Below, one piece after another: positions 26,241 to 35,051 of a stretch of DNA of 64,000 bases. This DNA comes from Mesorhizobium sp. SOD10. Its GTDB lineage: Bacteria; Pseudomonadota; Alphaproteobacteria; Rhizobiales; Rhizobiaceae. The notes beneath the pieces are model-generated. The model worked only from the letters and a program-made list of their open reading frames with translations. It was not told the DNA's origin and made no database searches. Location: NCBI GenBank assembly GCA_000824805.1, contig CCNA01000022.1:102378-166377 (forward strand), written 5' to 3'. Every line of letters begins with the position of its first letter. Within the stretch, counting starts at the first letter, position 1. The position numbers and the translations under genes are program-made.

Positions 26241-26706
26241 TCTTTGTTTGATCGCTCTCGCTCAATCGCTTGCCGGGCGGCTTGTCCGCACTCTAGGGGC
26301 GGCAAACTTAACAATTCGCCAACCATGACCCGCATCGTTCGGCCGCCAGAAACGCGCTGCCGCCACGCAAGTTCCAAGGAGTGCAGGGCATAGGCCCGCA
26401 GCATCACCCGCAATCCGCTTCCAACGGGATTATGGCGGCAACGTGGCCTTGCCCCGCGATTTGCATGCGACCGCCAGATGAAGAAATGACAGCGATGCTT
26501 TTTTGCATCGGCGGGTGCTGACGTGTCCTTGCGAAGTCTGCGCCTGCCCTTCAGGCGTAGAGCTTCAATGCGCGGGGCGACGGTCAAATCCCCGCGGATG
26601 CTTGCCTTCGCAAAGAGAAAGGACCGGCGCTTCCGCGCCGGTCCCATACTCTTTCGCCGGCGCCGCGCTTCTTCGGCACGGCTTTCCCATCCCAATTCCG
26701 AACCGC
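26241..26706. other. 466-bp intergenic region between ldtR and ldtP
   Basis: No convincing gene is present. The region holds the ldtR terminator (26612-26644), a small inverted repeat CGATGC-N6-GCATCG at 26493-26510, and presumably the ldtP promoter nearer 26241. The open frame of 155 aa on the minus strand here has no ribosome site and no domain. Confidence 0.6.
26612..26644 (-). terminator. Intrinsic terminator after ldtR
   Basis: GGACCGGCGC-TTCC-GCGCCGGTCC is a perfect 10-bp stem. On the minus strand it is followed by TTTCTCTTTG. It lies 63 nt beyond the ldtR stop, so ldtP must have its own promoter. Confidence 0.8.
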
Positions 26707-27222
26707 CTACATCCGATACGCGATCGTGTCGTTCCAGAAGCGGTCCAGCCGCTGCAGCGCGCGGTTCATCTGCTTGAACTCGTCGGTGTTGATGCCGCCG
26801 ACCGCCTCGATCGAGCCGACATGGCGCTCGTAGAGGCCGGCCACCACGTCGGCCACCTCGCTGCCCTTCGGCGTCAGCGAGACGCGGACCGAACGGCGGT
26901 CGATGCGCGAGCGCTGGTGGTTGATGAAGCCGAGGTCGACCAGCTTCTTCAGATTGTAGGAGACGTTCGAGCCGAGATAGTAGCCACGCGAGCGCAGCTC
27001 GCCGGCGGTCAGCTCGGAGTTGCCGATGTTGAAGAGCAGCAGCGCCTGGATGGCGTTGATGTCGGAACGGCCGTTTCGGTCGAACTCGTCCTTGATCACG
27101 TCAAGCAGACGGCGGTGCAGACGCTCCACCAGCTGCAGCGATTCCATGTACAGCGAACGGATAGCCTCGCGGCGATCGTCGGATACGTTTGCGGTTTTCG
27201 CCGCCGGACGCGAATTGATCAT
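26707..27222 (-). CDS. ldtR: MarR-family regulator, LdtR-type
   Basis: A 171-aa winged-helix regulator. SLQLVERLHRRLLDVIKDEF forms the dimer helix, ALLLFNIGNSELTAGELRSR and YYLGSNVSYNLKKLVDLGF make the HTH, and SRIDRRSVRVSLTPKG is the wing. This matches the LdtR branch (Liberibacter, Sinorhizobium), which controls an L,D-transpeptidase and osmotic stress tolerance. The location immediately upstream of an L,D-transpeptidase on the same strand agrees. The ATG is at 27222. Autoregulation is likely, but no operator was identified with confidence. Confidence 0.88.
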   Translation of the reverse strand: MINSRPAAKTANVSDDRREAIRSLYMESLQLVERLHRRLLDVIKDEFDRNGRSDINAIQALLLFNIGNSELTAGELRSRGYYLGSNVSYNLKKLVDLGFINHQRSRIDRRSVRVSLTPKGSEVADVVAGLYERHVGSIEAVGGINTDEFKQMNRALQRLDRFWNDTIAYRM

Positions 27223-27565
27223 TGTCTTTGCCTCTCGTTTGTCGCCTTGGTGATTTTTTGTTTTTCACCTTGATCGCGACACTATCGAATACTCATAAAA
27301 TTCGACTTAAACGCCAGGGCTAACAAGAGCTTACCGGTAAGAGGTTTCGGAAGACGCTTAACGATCGGTCACCCGAGCAAGAACAATTAACCTAAAGATT
27401 TAGCCAACGGTTTTGGGGCAATCGCCAACCCCGAATCTAGGCCCCTGGAGCCGCCCGGCAACCTAAAGCGCGTCGCGCTGAAGCGGATCCAGGCGACGCG
27501 CTTTAGGCCTTGTTTTGATGCATGTCGTTCTCCCGAAACCGCTGCCCACTTTCGGGCGACATGCA
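27223..27565. other. 343-bp intergenic region, ldtR promoter plus repeat element
   Basis: The left third is AT-rich for this genome (GATTTTTTGTTTTTCACC and neighbouring stretches) and likely holds the ldtR promoter. The right part, 27462-27566, is a two-hairpin palindromic repeat. No gene is seen. Confidence 0.6.
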
Positions 27566-27566
27566 T
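27462..27566. repeat. Composite palindromic repeat (two hairpins) abutting a stop codon
   Basis: The first hairpin, CCTAAAGCGCGTCGC with GCGACGCGCTTTAGG (27462-27507), has a perfect 15-bp stem. The second, ATGCATGTCG ... CCCGAAA ... TTTCGGG CGACATGCAT (27518-27566), ends exactly at the TAA (27566-27568 on the minus strand) of the DUF6163-like gene. This looks like a rhizobial intergenic mosaic-type element and could end the transcript of that gene. Confidence 0.75.
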
Positions 27567-27988
27567 TACTGCCGGAGCTGGCGCTTCTGCAGCCAGATGA
27601 CCACGCGGAAGACGATGTAAAGCAGCGCGACGCATGCGTGCGAGGTCACGATCAGCATCCGGTGGCCGAAGAGATCGGGGAAGCCGGCATACATCACCGT
27701 CTCCGTCACCGCGCAGATGAACCAGATCACCGGCCCCCAGGACGCCAGCATCCACAGACCCGCCGCGGCGAAGGGGAAGAAGACGGCAAGCGTCGCGGCC
27801 GCCACCTGCCAATGCACCGGCATCAGATCAAAGCGCCATAGCGCGCCGGGATAGATGCCGATCAGGCGGACCCAATAGAGGATGCCAAACAAGAGGCAGT
27901 AGCCGGCGATGACGCGCTGGAACCAGGCGAAGATGACCTCGGTGGTCGAGGGTTGCAGCACCACGCGCCGGGAGGTGACCTCGCTCAC
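27566..27988 (-). CDS. DUF6163-like membrane protein
   Basis: A 140-aa protein with about four membrane helices: FAWFQRVIAGYCLLFGILYW, VAAATLAVFFPFAAAGLWML, WGPVIWFICAVTETVMYAGF and SHACVALLYIVFRVVIWLQ. It is rich in Trp near helix ends. The start is GTG at 27988, overlapping the stop of the upstream CoA hydrolase gene (GTGA), so translation is coupled. Function is unknown. The family name is recalled from rhizobial genomes and is not certain. Confidence 0.72.
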   Translation of the reverse strand: MSEVTSRRVVLQPSTTEVIFAWFQRVIAGYCLLFGILYWVRLIGIYPGALWRFDLMPVHWQVAAATLAVFFPFAAAGLWMLASWGPVIWFICAVTETVMYAGFPDLFGHRMLIVTSHACVALLYIVFRVVIWLQKRQLRQ

Positions 27989-29028
27989 AGGGCGAGCTCC
28001 TTATCCCCGAGCGGCGCGAAATAGGCGTCGATGTCGGCTACGCTGACGTCATCGAGGCTTGCCGGCCGCCACTCAGGTGTCGACCCCTTGTCGATGATGG
28101 CGGCGCGGATGCCTTCGTAGAAATCATGGCCGGCAAGCATACGGTTGAGGATACGGAACTCCATCTTCATGCATTCGTCCATCGACAGCGTCGACCCTGC
28201 GCTGATCTGACGCCAGGCGACGTTGAGGCTGGTCGGCGAGCGGGTTTTCAGCATCGCCAGCGTCTTTGCGGCAAAAGCATCCTCGGCCCCCGCCCGCTCC
28301 AGGCTGTCGATGATGCCGGCGAGCGAGCTCTGCGAAAAATGACGCGCGATCGCCTCCAAGTCCTGCCGCTCCGTCTCGCGTTTGGCCGGCATGAAGAAAT
28401 CGCGCAGCTCCGCGTTGGCGTCGCCGCTCGTCGCCAATTCGTCGAGCAGGCCTGCCTGGTCCTCGGCCTTTATGGTGTGGGTAGCCAACCCCGACCACAG
28501 CGCGTCGCCATAGCGGATGCGATTTCCCGTCAGCCCGAGATACATGCCGAAAGAGCCGCCCAGATCCGGCAGCAAGTGGCTGGCGCCGACATCGGGGAAG
28601 AAGCCGATGCCGACCTCCGGCATGGCGAACTGCGCATTTTCGGTCAGCACCCGATGCGAGCCATGGAAGGAGATGCCGACGCCGCCGCCCATGACGATGC
28701 CGTCGATCAGCGCGACATAGGGTTTTTGGAAGCGGGCGATGCGGGCGTTGAGCCGGTACTCGTCGGCGAAGAAGTCGACCGGCGGCTTGCCGGCGCGGCC
28801 GGCTTCATAGATGTGCAGGATATCGCCGCCGGCGGAAAACGCCCTGCCCTCGGCCTTCACGACGACGACCCCGATGCCCGGATCCTGCTCCCAGGCGTCC
28901 AACGCCTTGCCGAGTGCCTTGACCATGTTGTGCGTGACGGCGTTGAGCGCCTTCGGCCGGGTCAACGTGACCACGCCCGCTCTGCCCAGTTGCTCGAAGC
29001 GGATCTCGTCGCCGCCGCCAAAATCCAT
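27985..29028 (-). CDS. 3-hydroxyisobutyryl-CoA hydrolase / enoyl-CoA hydratase family
   Basis: A 347-aa crotonase-fold enzyme. Oxyanion-hole segments are KAEGRAFSAGGDILHIYEAG and GIVMGGGVGISFHGSHRV. The acidic catalytic residue lies in AMPEVGIGFFPDVGASHLLP, whose FPDVGAS ending is typical of hydrolases (HIBCH) and not hydratases. The long C-terminal ECH_2 extension agrees. It hydrolyses 3-hydroxyisobutyryl-CoA in valine breakdown. No other valine genes are adjacent. It is coupled to a small membrane protein downstream. Confidence 0.87.
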   Translation of the reverse strand: MDFGGGDEIRFEQLGRAGVVTLTRPKALNAVTHNMVKALGKALDAWEQDPGIGVVVVKAEGRAFSAGGDILHIYEAGRAGKPPVDFFADEYRLNARIARFQKPYVALIDGIVMGGGVGISFHGSHRVLTENAQFAMPEVGIGFFPDVGASHLLPDLGGSFGMYLGLTGNRIRYGDALWSGLATHTIKAEDQAGLLDELATSGDANAELRDFFMPAKRETERQDLEAIARHFSQSSLAGIIDSLERAGAEDAFAAKTLAMLKTRSPTSLNVAWRQISAGSTLSMDECMKMEFRILNRMLAGHDFYEGIRAAIIDKGSTPEWRPASLDDVSVADIDAYFAPLGDKELAL

Positions 29029-29199
29029 CGCCAGAAAATCCCTCTTTCCGCCCGCCGGGGGAAAGAAGTGCTAAAGGCGGCACGGAGACGCGTCAATGGT
29101 AGCGGTTCCTGGGCGGCGGTTCTTGCGCTGGCGGGCGGCCGCGCCAAGTGTTAGGTAACCGGCAAAGGACTGTGTCCGACCGGTTTCGAGCAGATCGAC

Positions 29200-30012
29200 A
29201 TGCCTGGAATTTCCCGCTTCGTGGTTGGATTGGTCGGTCTCCTGTGTCCGGGGGTGCCCGTCTGCGCCGCGGCGATCGCCGAGCTCTACCAGGCGCAAAC
29301 GATCGTTACCGGCACCGGGGAGGTGAACCGGCAGATCGGCTTCAAGGATTGCCTGGACAAGGTGCTGGTCAAGGTCTCGGGCGACCAGCGGCTGACGCAG
29401 AAGACGGAGATGCTGGCACTGCGCGACAAGGCGGCCGACTTCGTCCAGTCCTTCCGCTATCGCGACCGACTCGAAGGCATCCCGATCCATGACGAGCAAG
29501 GCACGCATGACAGGCCGCACGACCTGACCTGCATCTACAGGCCGGCCGTCGTCGACAAGCTCCTGGCGCAGCTCGGCAGCAGGCCCTGGCTCGGCGAGCG
29601 ACCTGTGATCGCCGTCTTCATGACCGCCGAGCAAGGCTCGCGGCATTTCGTGCTGACGGCGGATGAGGATCAGGGCAAGACGATGCGCGAATCCTTTTCC
29701 AACGCCACCTTTCCGCTGCTGATGCGCGTCACCTTTCCAAAGGCCGCGCAGCTTGGCGGTCTCGATGAGAAGGCGCTCTCCGAGGCCGATATGGCAAGGC
29801 TAGACAAGCTCGCGAAAAAGGCGGGGGCGGCCCGGGCGCTCGCCGGCAGCATCGTGTGGAGCGACAAGGACCTGGGCTGGGTCGCCGACTGGCGGCTGGC
29901 CGATCGCGGCAAGACCTATCGCTGGCAGGTGCGCGGCGTCAGCTTCGACGAGGCCTTCCGGGTTGCGATCAGGGGCGCTGCGCAGATCTTGTCGGGGCAC
30001 GGGCAGCCCTAG
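29200..30012 (+). CDS. DUF2066-family secreted protein
   Basis: A 270-aa protein with an N-terminal signal (FVVGLVGLLCPGVPVCAAA). IAELYQAQTIVTGTGEVNRQ opens the DUF2066 domain, followed by GFKDCLDKVLVKVSGDQRLT and DLTCIYRPAVVDKLLAQLG. The function of the family is unknown; its members are periplasmic. The ATG is at 29200. The gene is isolated between a divergent hydrolase and hemB. Confidence 0.8.
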   Translation: MPGISRFVVGLVGLLCPGVPVCAAAIAELYQAQTIVTGTGEVNRQIGFKDCLDKVLVKVSGDQRLTQKTEMLALRDKAADFVQSFRYRDRLEGIPIHDEQGTHDRPHDLTCIYRPAVVDKLLAQLGSRPWLGERPVIAVFMTAEQGSRHFVLTADEDQGKTMRESFSNATFPLLMRVTFPKAAQLGGLDEKALSEADMARLDKLAKKAGAARALAGSIVWSDKDLGWVADWRLADRGKTYRWQVRGVSFDEAFRVAIRGAAQILSGHGQP

Positions 30013-30313
30013 GGCAGCTTGATATTCAGGTGATGCCGGTCTGCAAGCGGCGGCTTCCTGCGCTTCCGGTACTCGAGCAATTCCAGTAAAGCGTGAGCGG
30101 TTTTCCGTTCGGATTGCATAGATAGAGCGGTTAGCCGTTTCCGTGAAACGGTGAAACGCTCTCGCGTACCCGGACGGACGCGGCCACCGTTTTCGACTCG
30201 GCCTGACCTGAATCTCAACCCATCCTGCCTCGGCGCGTGACTGGCACAATCGTGTCGCATTGGTCAGCGGCGGAGACGCGTGGTAAAAGCCTGGCCAAAA
30301 GAGAGTTTCGGCG
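30013..30313. other. 301-bp intergenic region with palindromic repeat, hemB leader
   Basis: It holds a degenerate palindromic element, 30076-30117, and a second hairpin at 30124-30162 (AGAGCGGTT with AAACGCTCT and inner CCGTTT/AAACGG). The remainder up to 30313 probably contains the hemB promoter. No gene is seen. Confidence 0.6.
30076..30117. repeat. Palindromic repeat, GCAATTCC family
   Basis: GAGCAATTCC at the left and CGGATTGC at the right flank the core AAGCGTGAGCGGTTTTCCG. It is the reverse complement type of the copy at 58340-58383, and both have the same orientation relative to the gene whose 3-prime end they follow. Confidence 0.65.
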
Positions 30314-31345
<1,032 letters not shown>

Positions 31346-31394
31346 GTCCGCTTCGCGATTTTGGAATTCTAGCGGGATTCGTTAGAATGCATCC

Positions 31395-31691
31395 ATGAGC
31401 AGGAATGAAGTCATCGAACAGTTGCGGAAGAACGCAGATGCAATCAGGGGCATGGGCGCGATATCGCTTTATCTGTTCGGGTCGGCCGCCCGCGGCGATG
31501 CACGTTCGGACAGCGATCTCGATCTTTTCATAGACTATGATCCGGCGCGGCGTTTTTCCCTGATCGATCTCGTCGGCATCAAACAATTTCTGGAAGAGAA
31601 GATGTCGACCGAAATCGACATCACCACAAGGGATAGCCTTCACCCGATGCTGAGGGCGGATATCGAACGATCGGCCGTGCGCGTGTTTTAA
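31395..31691 (+). CDS. mntA: MntA-type minimal nucleotidyltransferase antitoxin
   Basis: A 98-aa DNA polymerase beta-fold protein. The active-site motif is LFGSAARGDARSDSDLDLFI, with the GSX10DxD pattern and both Asp present. A third acidic residue is probably in STEIDITTRD. Family members AMPylate the partner HEPN toxin. The ATG is at 31395, and the TAA overlaps the start of the next gene by one base (TAATG), so they are translationally coupled. Confidence 0.88.
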   Translation: MSRNEVIEQLRKNADAIRGMGAISLYLFGSAARGDARSDSDLDLFIDYDPARRFSLIDLVGIKQFLEEKMSTEIDITTRDSLHPMLRADIERSAVRVF

Positions 31692-32038
31692 TGGCACCAC
31701 GTCGGATCAAGCCGATCCTCGCAGAGATCATTGCGGCCCTGGATGGCATCGCCAACGCCACGGCTGACAAGACGCTGGAAGATTTCCGCCGCGATTGGCT
31801 GCTTCGCCACGGCGTCGAGCGAGGTATCGAGATCATTTCCGAGGCGACGAGGCACCTTCCAGACGACCTGACTGCTCTTGCTCCGGAAATCCCCTGGAAG
31901 CAGGTCCGGGGCATAGGTAACATTTTGCGTCATGAATATCACAAGACTTCCGACGCAATAGTCTGGACCGTCGTGACGGACAACTTGCCGGCGCTACGCG
32001 TTGCCATCGAACGCATTCTTGATGCCGCCGACCAATAG
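31691..32038 (+). CDS. hepT: HepT-like HEPN-domain toxin (DUF86)
   Basis: A 115-aa all-helical protein with TLEDFRRDWLLRHGVERGIE, IISEATRHLPDDL and PWKQVRGIGNILRHEYHKT. The HxY pair of the RNase/AMPylation motif is present, but the Arg that normally begins RNxxxH is replaced by Gly (GNILRH), leaving an Arg just before the His and one farther upstream. With MntA it forms a type VII toxin-antitoxin pair, by family knowledge. Activity of this variant is not certain. Confidence 0.85.
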   Translation: MAPRRIKPILAEIIAALDGIANATADKTLEDFRRDWLLRHGVERGIEIISEATRHLPDDLTALAPEIPWKQVRGIGNILRHEYHKTSDAIVWTVVTDNLPALRVAIERILDAADQ

Positions 32039-32136
32039 GTTCGCAAGTAGCCCGCCGGAAAATGCCGCTTGCATTATGCAATCAGTCAGGCTAGTCCATA
32101 ACCGCTTGCGAATTGCAACTAGCTAAGGAGGCGGCC

Positions 32137-32781
32137 ATGTCCAAGCTGCGTGTCAACGCTTTCACCTTGTCGCTCGACGGCTACGGCGCTGGCCCCGACC
32201 AGAGCCTCAATAACCCGCTCGGCGTGGGCGGCGAAAACCTGCACAAATGGATGATCAAAACCCGCTCGTTCCACCAGATGATCGGCAAGGAGGGCGGGAC
32301 GACGGATACCGACAACGATTTTGCCGTACGCAGCTTCGAGAATGTCGGCGCCTGGATCCTCGGCCGCAACATGTTCGCGCCGAGCCGCGGCGAATGGCCG
32401 GACGACAATTGGAAAGGCTGGTGGGGCGCCAACCCGCCCTATCACGTGCCAACCTTTATTCTGACGCATCACAAGCGCGCGCCTATCGAGATGGAAGGCG
32501 GGACGACGTTCTATTTCGTCACCGACGGCATCCGTTCGGCGCTCGAGCAGGCGAAGGCGGCGGCCGACGGCAAGGATGTGCGGGTCGGTGGCGGTGTCTC
32601 GACCGTCCGTCAATATCTGCAAGAGAAGCTCATCGACGAAATGCACCTGGCGATCTCGCCTGTCCTGCTCGGCTCCGGTGAGCATCTGTTCGCCGGACTC
32701 GACATGCCGAAGCTGGGATATCGCTGCACCGGGCAGGTGGCGACCGCCGATGCGACACATGTGATGATCGGGCGGGCGTAG
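32137..32781 (+). CDS. Dihydrofolate reductase / RibD C-terminal-like family protein
   Basis: A 214-aa protein of the DHFR superfamily. The N-terminal KLRVNAFTLSLDGYGAGPDQ, then WILGRNMFAPSRGEW, the strand-helix PTFILTHHKRAPIEMEGGTT and DVRVGGGVSTVRQYLQEKLI outline the NADPH-binding fold. The ATG at 32137 has AAGGAGG upstream, which outranks the ATG-like codon at 32113. The family acts on pteridine- or pyrimidine-like substrates, but most members are uncharacterised. It is not the housekeeping FolA. Confidence 0.85.
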   Translation: MSKLRVNAFTLSLDGYGAGPDQSLNNPLGVGGENLHKWMIKTRSFHQMIGKEGGTTDTDNDFAVRSFENVGAWILGRNMFAPSRGEWPDDNWKGWWGANPPYHVPTFILTHHKRAPIEMEGGTTFYFVTDGIRSALEQAKAAADGKDVRVGGGVSTVRQYLQEKLIDEMHLAISPVLLGSGEHLFAGLDMPKLGYRCTGQVATADATHVMIGRA

Positions 32782-32785
32782 CGCC

Positions 32786-32819
32786 CTTTCCTACTCCAGT
32801 TGTTGTGGGAGAAGGAAAG
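32786..32819. terminator. Hairpin between convergent genes
   Basis: CTTTCC with GGAAAG frames inner CTCC/GGGA arms. It lies between the reductase stop (32781) and the ppk2 stop (32825). It may be a decayed CTTCTCCC-type repeat serving as terminator. Confidence 0.4.
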
Positions 32820-32824
32820 CCGCC

Positions 32825-33745
32825 TCAATATTTCTGCGGCACGTAGAGCTCGCGCGGCAGCACCTGGCGCTCGTAGTCCGGGTTGAAGACACGCTCCGGC
32901 AGCGTGATCTCCTCATGCGGCACTTCCTCATACGGCATTTGCTGCAAGAGATGGTCGATGCAGTTCAGCCGCGCGCGCTTCTTGTCATTGCCCTCGACGA
33001 TGAACCAGGGCGCTTCCGGAATGTTGGTGCGGGCGAAGGTCTCTTCCTTGGCCTTGGTGTATTGCTCCCAGCGCACGCGCGACTGCAGGTCCATGGGCGA
33101 GAGCTTCCACTGCTTCATCGGATCGTGGATGCGCATCAGGAAGCGCATCTGCTGCTCCTCGTCGGTGATCGAGAACCAGTATTTCACCAGCGTGATGCCG
33201 GAGCGGACCAGCATGCGCTCGAATTCCGGCACGTCGTGGAAAAATTCCTCGACCTGATCCGGCGTGGCAAAGCCCATCACGCGCTCGACGCCGGAGCGGT
33301 TGTACCAGGAGCGGTCGAACAGCACGATCTCGCCGCCTGCCGGCAGATGCGGCACGTAGCGCTGGAAATACCATTGCGATTTCTCGCGCTCGGTCGGCGC
33401 CGGCAACGCCACGACGCGGGCGATGCGCGGGTTGAGCCGCTGTGTGATGCGCTTGATGACGCCGCCCTTGCCGGCTGAGTCGCGGCCCTCGAAGACCACC
33501 ACCAGTTTCTTCTTGTGGTAGGCGACCCATGACTGCAGCTTGATCAGTTCGGACTGCAGCCGGAGCAGCTCGCGGAAATAGGTCATCCGATCGATGGAAG
33601 GCGGATGCGACTTCTTGTAGATCTTGGCGATCTCGAGCGAGAGCGCCGGTTCGGAAATCTCCAGCTCATAATCCTCGTCGAGCGTGTCCTCGAGTTCGGC
33701 TTCGAGCCAGTCCTTCGCCCCGGAATTTGTTTTGAGTTCGTTCAT
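32825..33745 (-). CDS. ppk2: Polyphosphate kinase 2
   Basis: A 306-aa single-domain PPK2. Walker A is VVFEGRDSAGKGGVIKRI (about residues 87-104), and the lid/Walker B region is GEIVLFDRSWYNRSGVERVM. The WFIVEGNDKKRARLNCIDH segment is also standard. These enzymes transfer phosphate between polyphosphate and nucleotides, usually making GTP or ATP. GCAGGAG lies before the ATG at 33745. The charged 60-residue N-terminus is common in the long-form class I type. Confidence 0.92.
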   Translation of the reverse strand: MNELKTNSGAKDWLEAELEDTLDEDYELEISEPALSLEIAKIYKKSHPPSIDRMTYFRELLRLQSELIKLQSWVAYHKKKLVVVFEGRDSAGKGGVIKRITQRLNPRIARVVALPAPTEREKSQWYFQRYVPHLPAGGEIVLFDRSWYNRSGVERVMGFATPDQVEEFFHDVPEFERMLVRSGITLVKYWFSITDEEQQMRFLMRIHDPMKQWKLSPMDLQSRVRWEQYTKAKEETFARTNIPEAPWFIVEGNDKKRARLNCIDHLLQQMPYEEVPHEEITLPERVFNPDYERQVLPRELYVPQKY

Positions 33746-34007
33746 CGCGCAGCTCCTGCCTGCCAGTCACCTTCGCCTCCGATGCGCCCCGGCCGCGACC
33801 GCAACGCAACCCGTAAGCCGACTGAGATACAGAGGCGCAATGACGGTTTTATTGCAATCGGCCGCCCGCGCGGAGCGATATAGCCGATATGTGATCGACC
33901 CGTATCGATAGCGGGGCGACAAGCGGCGGGAATTGTCCTACAAATCCCCTCGCCTCTTTTGTGGCGCTCGCCACGGCGCTTCTCCAAACAAAATCGCGAG
34001 GACCGAC

Positions 34008-35051
34008 ATGGAATACCGCACGCTGGGCCGATCCGGCTTGAAAGTCTCGACATTGACGCTTGGCACCATGACCTTTGGCGGCGTCGGCCCGTTCGCCGCC
34101 GTCGGCAGTTCCGACCTCGCGGAGGCCAGCCGCATCATCGACACCTGTATCGACGCCGGCATTAATCTCATCGATACGGCAAACGTCTATTCCAACGGAT
34201 TGTCGGAAGAGATCATCGGCGAGGCGCTTGGCGGCAAGCGCAAGAATGACGTGCTGATCGCCTCCAAGGCGCGCATGCGCATCGGCAGCGGCCCCAACGA
34301 GGAAGGCCTGTCGCGCCATCATCTGATCCGCGAATGCGAAAAGAGCCTGAAGCGGCTGAGGACCGACGTCATCGACATCTACTTCGTCCATCAGTGGGAT
34401 GGCCTCACGCCGGTCGAGGAGACGATCGCGGCGCTCGACACCTTGGTCAACCAGGGCAAGATTCGTTACATCGGCTGCTCCAACTGGTCGGGCTGGCAGG
34501 TGATGAAGGCGCTTGCCGTCAGCGACAGCCGCCACAAGGCCCGTTTCGTCACCCAGCAGATCCACTACACGCTGGAAGCCCGCGAGGCCGAATACGAACT
34601 GCTGCCGATTTCGGTCGACCAGGGCCTCGGCGTTCTGGTCTGGAGCCCGCTGGCCGGTGGCCTGCTCTCCGGCAAATACCACCGCGACAGCCCGACGGCG
34701 CGCCAGCTCGGCGGCTGGACGGAGCCGCCGATCCGCGACGAGGACCGTCTGTGGCGCATCGTCGACGTGCTCTCCGACATCGGCAAGGCACGGGGTGTCT
34801 CAGGAGCGCAGGTGGCGCTCGCATGGCTGCTCGGCCGTCCGGCGGTAGGCTCGCTGGTGATCGGCGCCCGCAACGAGGCGCAGCTCAAGGACAACCTCGC
34901 GGCGGCCAGCCTGTCGCTCTCCGACGAAGAACGCCAGCGCCTTGACGCGGTCAGCCGGCCGCCGGTGCTTTATCCCTACTGGCATCAGCAGTTTACCGCC
35001 AGTGACCGGTTTGGGCCGGCCGATCAGGTGCTCGACCGCTCCCATGCCTAG
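34008..35051 (+). CDS. Aldo/keto reductase
   Basis: A 347-aa NADPH-dependent TIM-barrel reductase. The catalytic tetrad is in LIDTANVYSNGLSEEIIGEA (Asp, Tyr), VLIASKARM (Lys) and YFVHQWDG (His). NIGCSNWSGWQ-type (IGCSNWSGWQVMKALAVSD) and WSPLAGGLLSGKY are conserved. GCGAGGAC precedes the ATG at 34008. It is convergent with, and overlaps by 4 nt, the GT90 gene. The substrate is unknown. Confidence 0.92.
   Translation: MEYRTLGRSGLKVSTLTLGTMTFGGVGPFAAVGSSDLAEASRIIDTCIDAGINLIDTANVYSNGLSEEIIGEALGGKRKNDVLIASKARMRIGSGPNEEGLSRHHLIRECEKSLKRLRTDVIDIYFVHQWDGLTPVEETIAALDTLVNQGKIRYIGCSNWSGWQVMKALAVSDSRHKARFVTQQIHYTLEAREAEYELLPISVDQGLGVLVWSPLAGGLLSGKYHRDSPTARQLGGWTEPPIRDEDRLWRIVDVLSDIGKARGVSGAQVALAWLLGRPAVGSLVIGARNEAQLKDNLAAASLSLSDEERQRLDAVSRPPVLYPYWHQQFTASDRFGPADQVLDRSHA

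Noticed and set aside
26228..26695. A 155-aa minus-strand gene between ldtR and ldtP
   Set aside because: Arginine-rich translation of a region that holds a terminator and inverted repeats, with no ribosome site.
32137..32781. Trimethoprim-resistance dihydrofolate reductase
   Set aside because: The product is of the RibD-C-like subgroup, lacks the FolA active-site order and has no mobile context.
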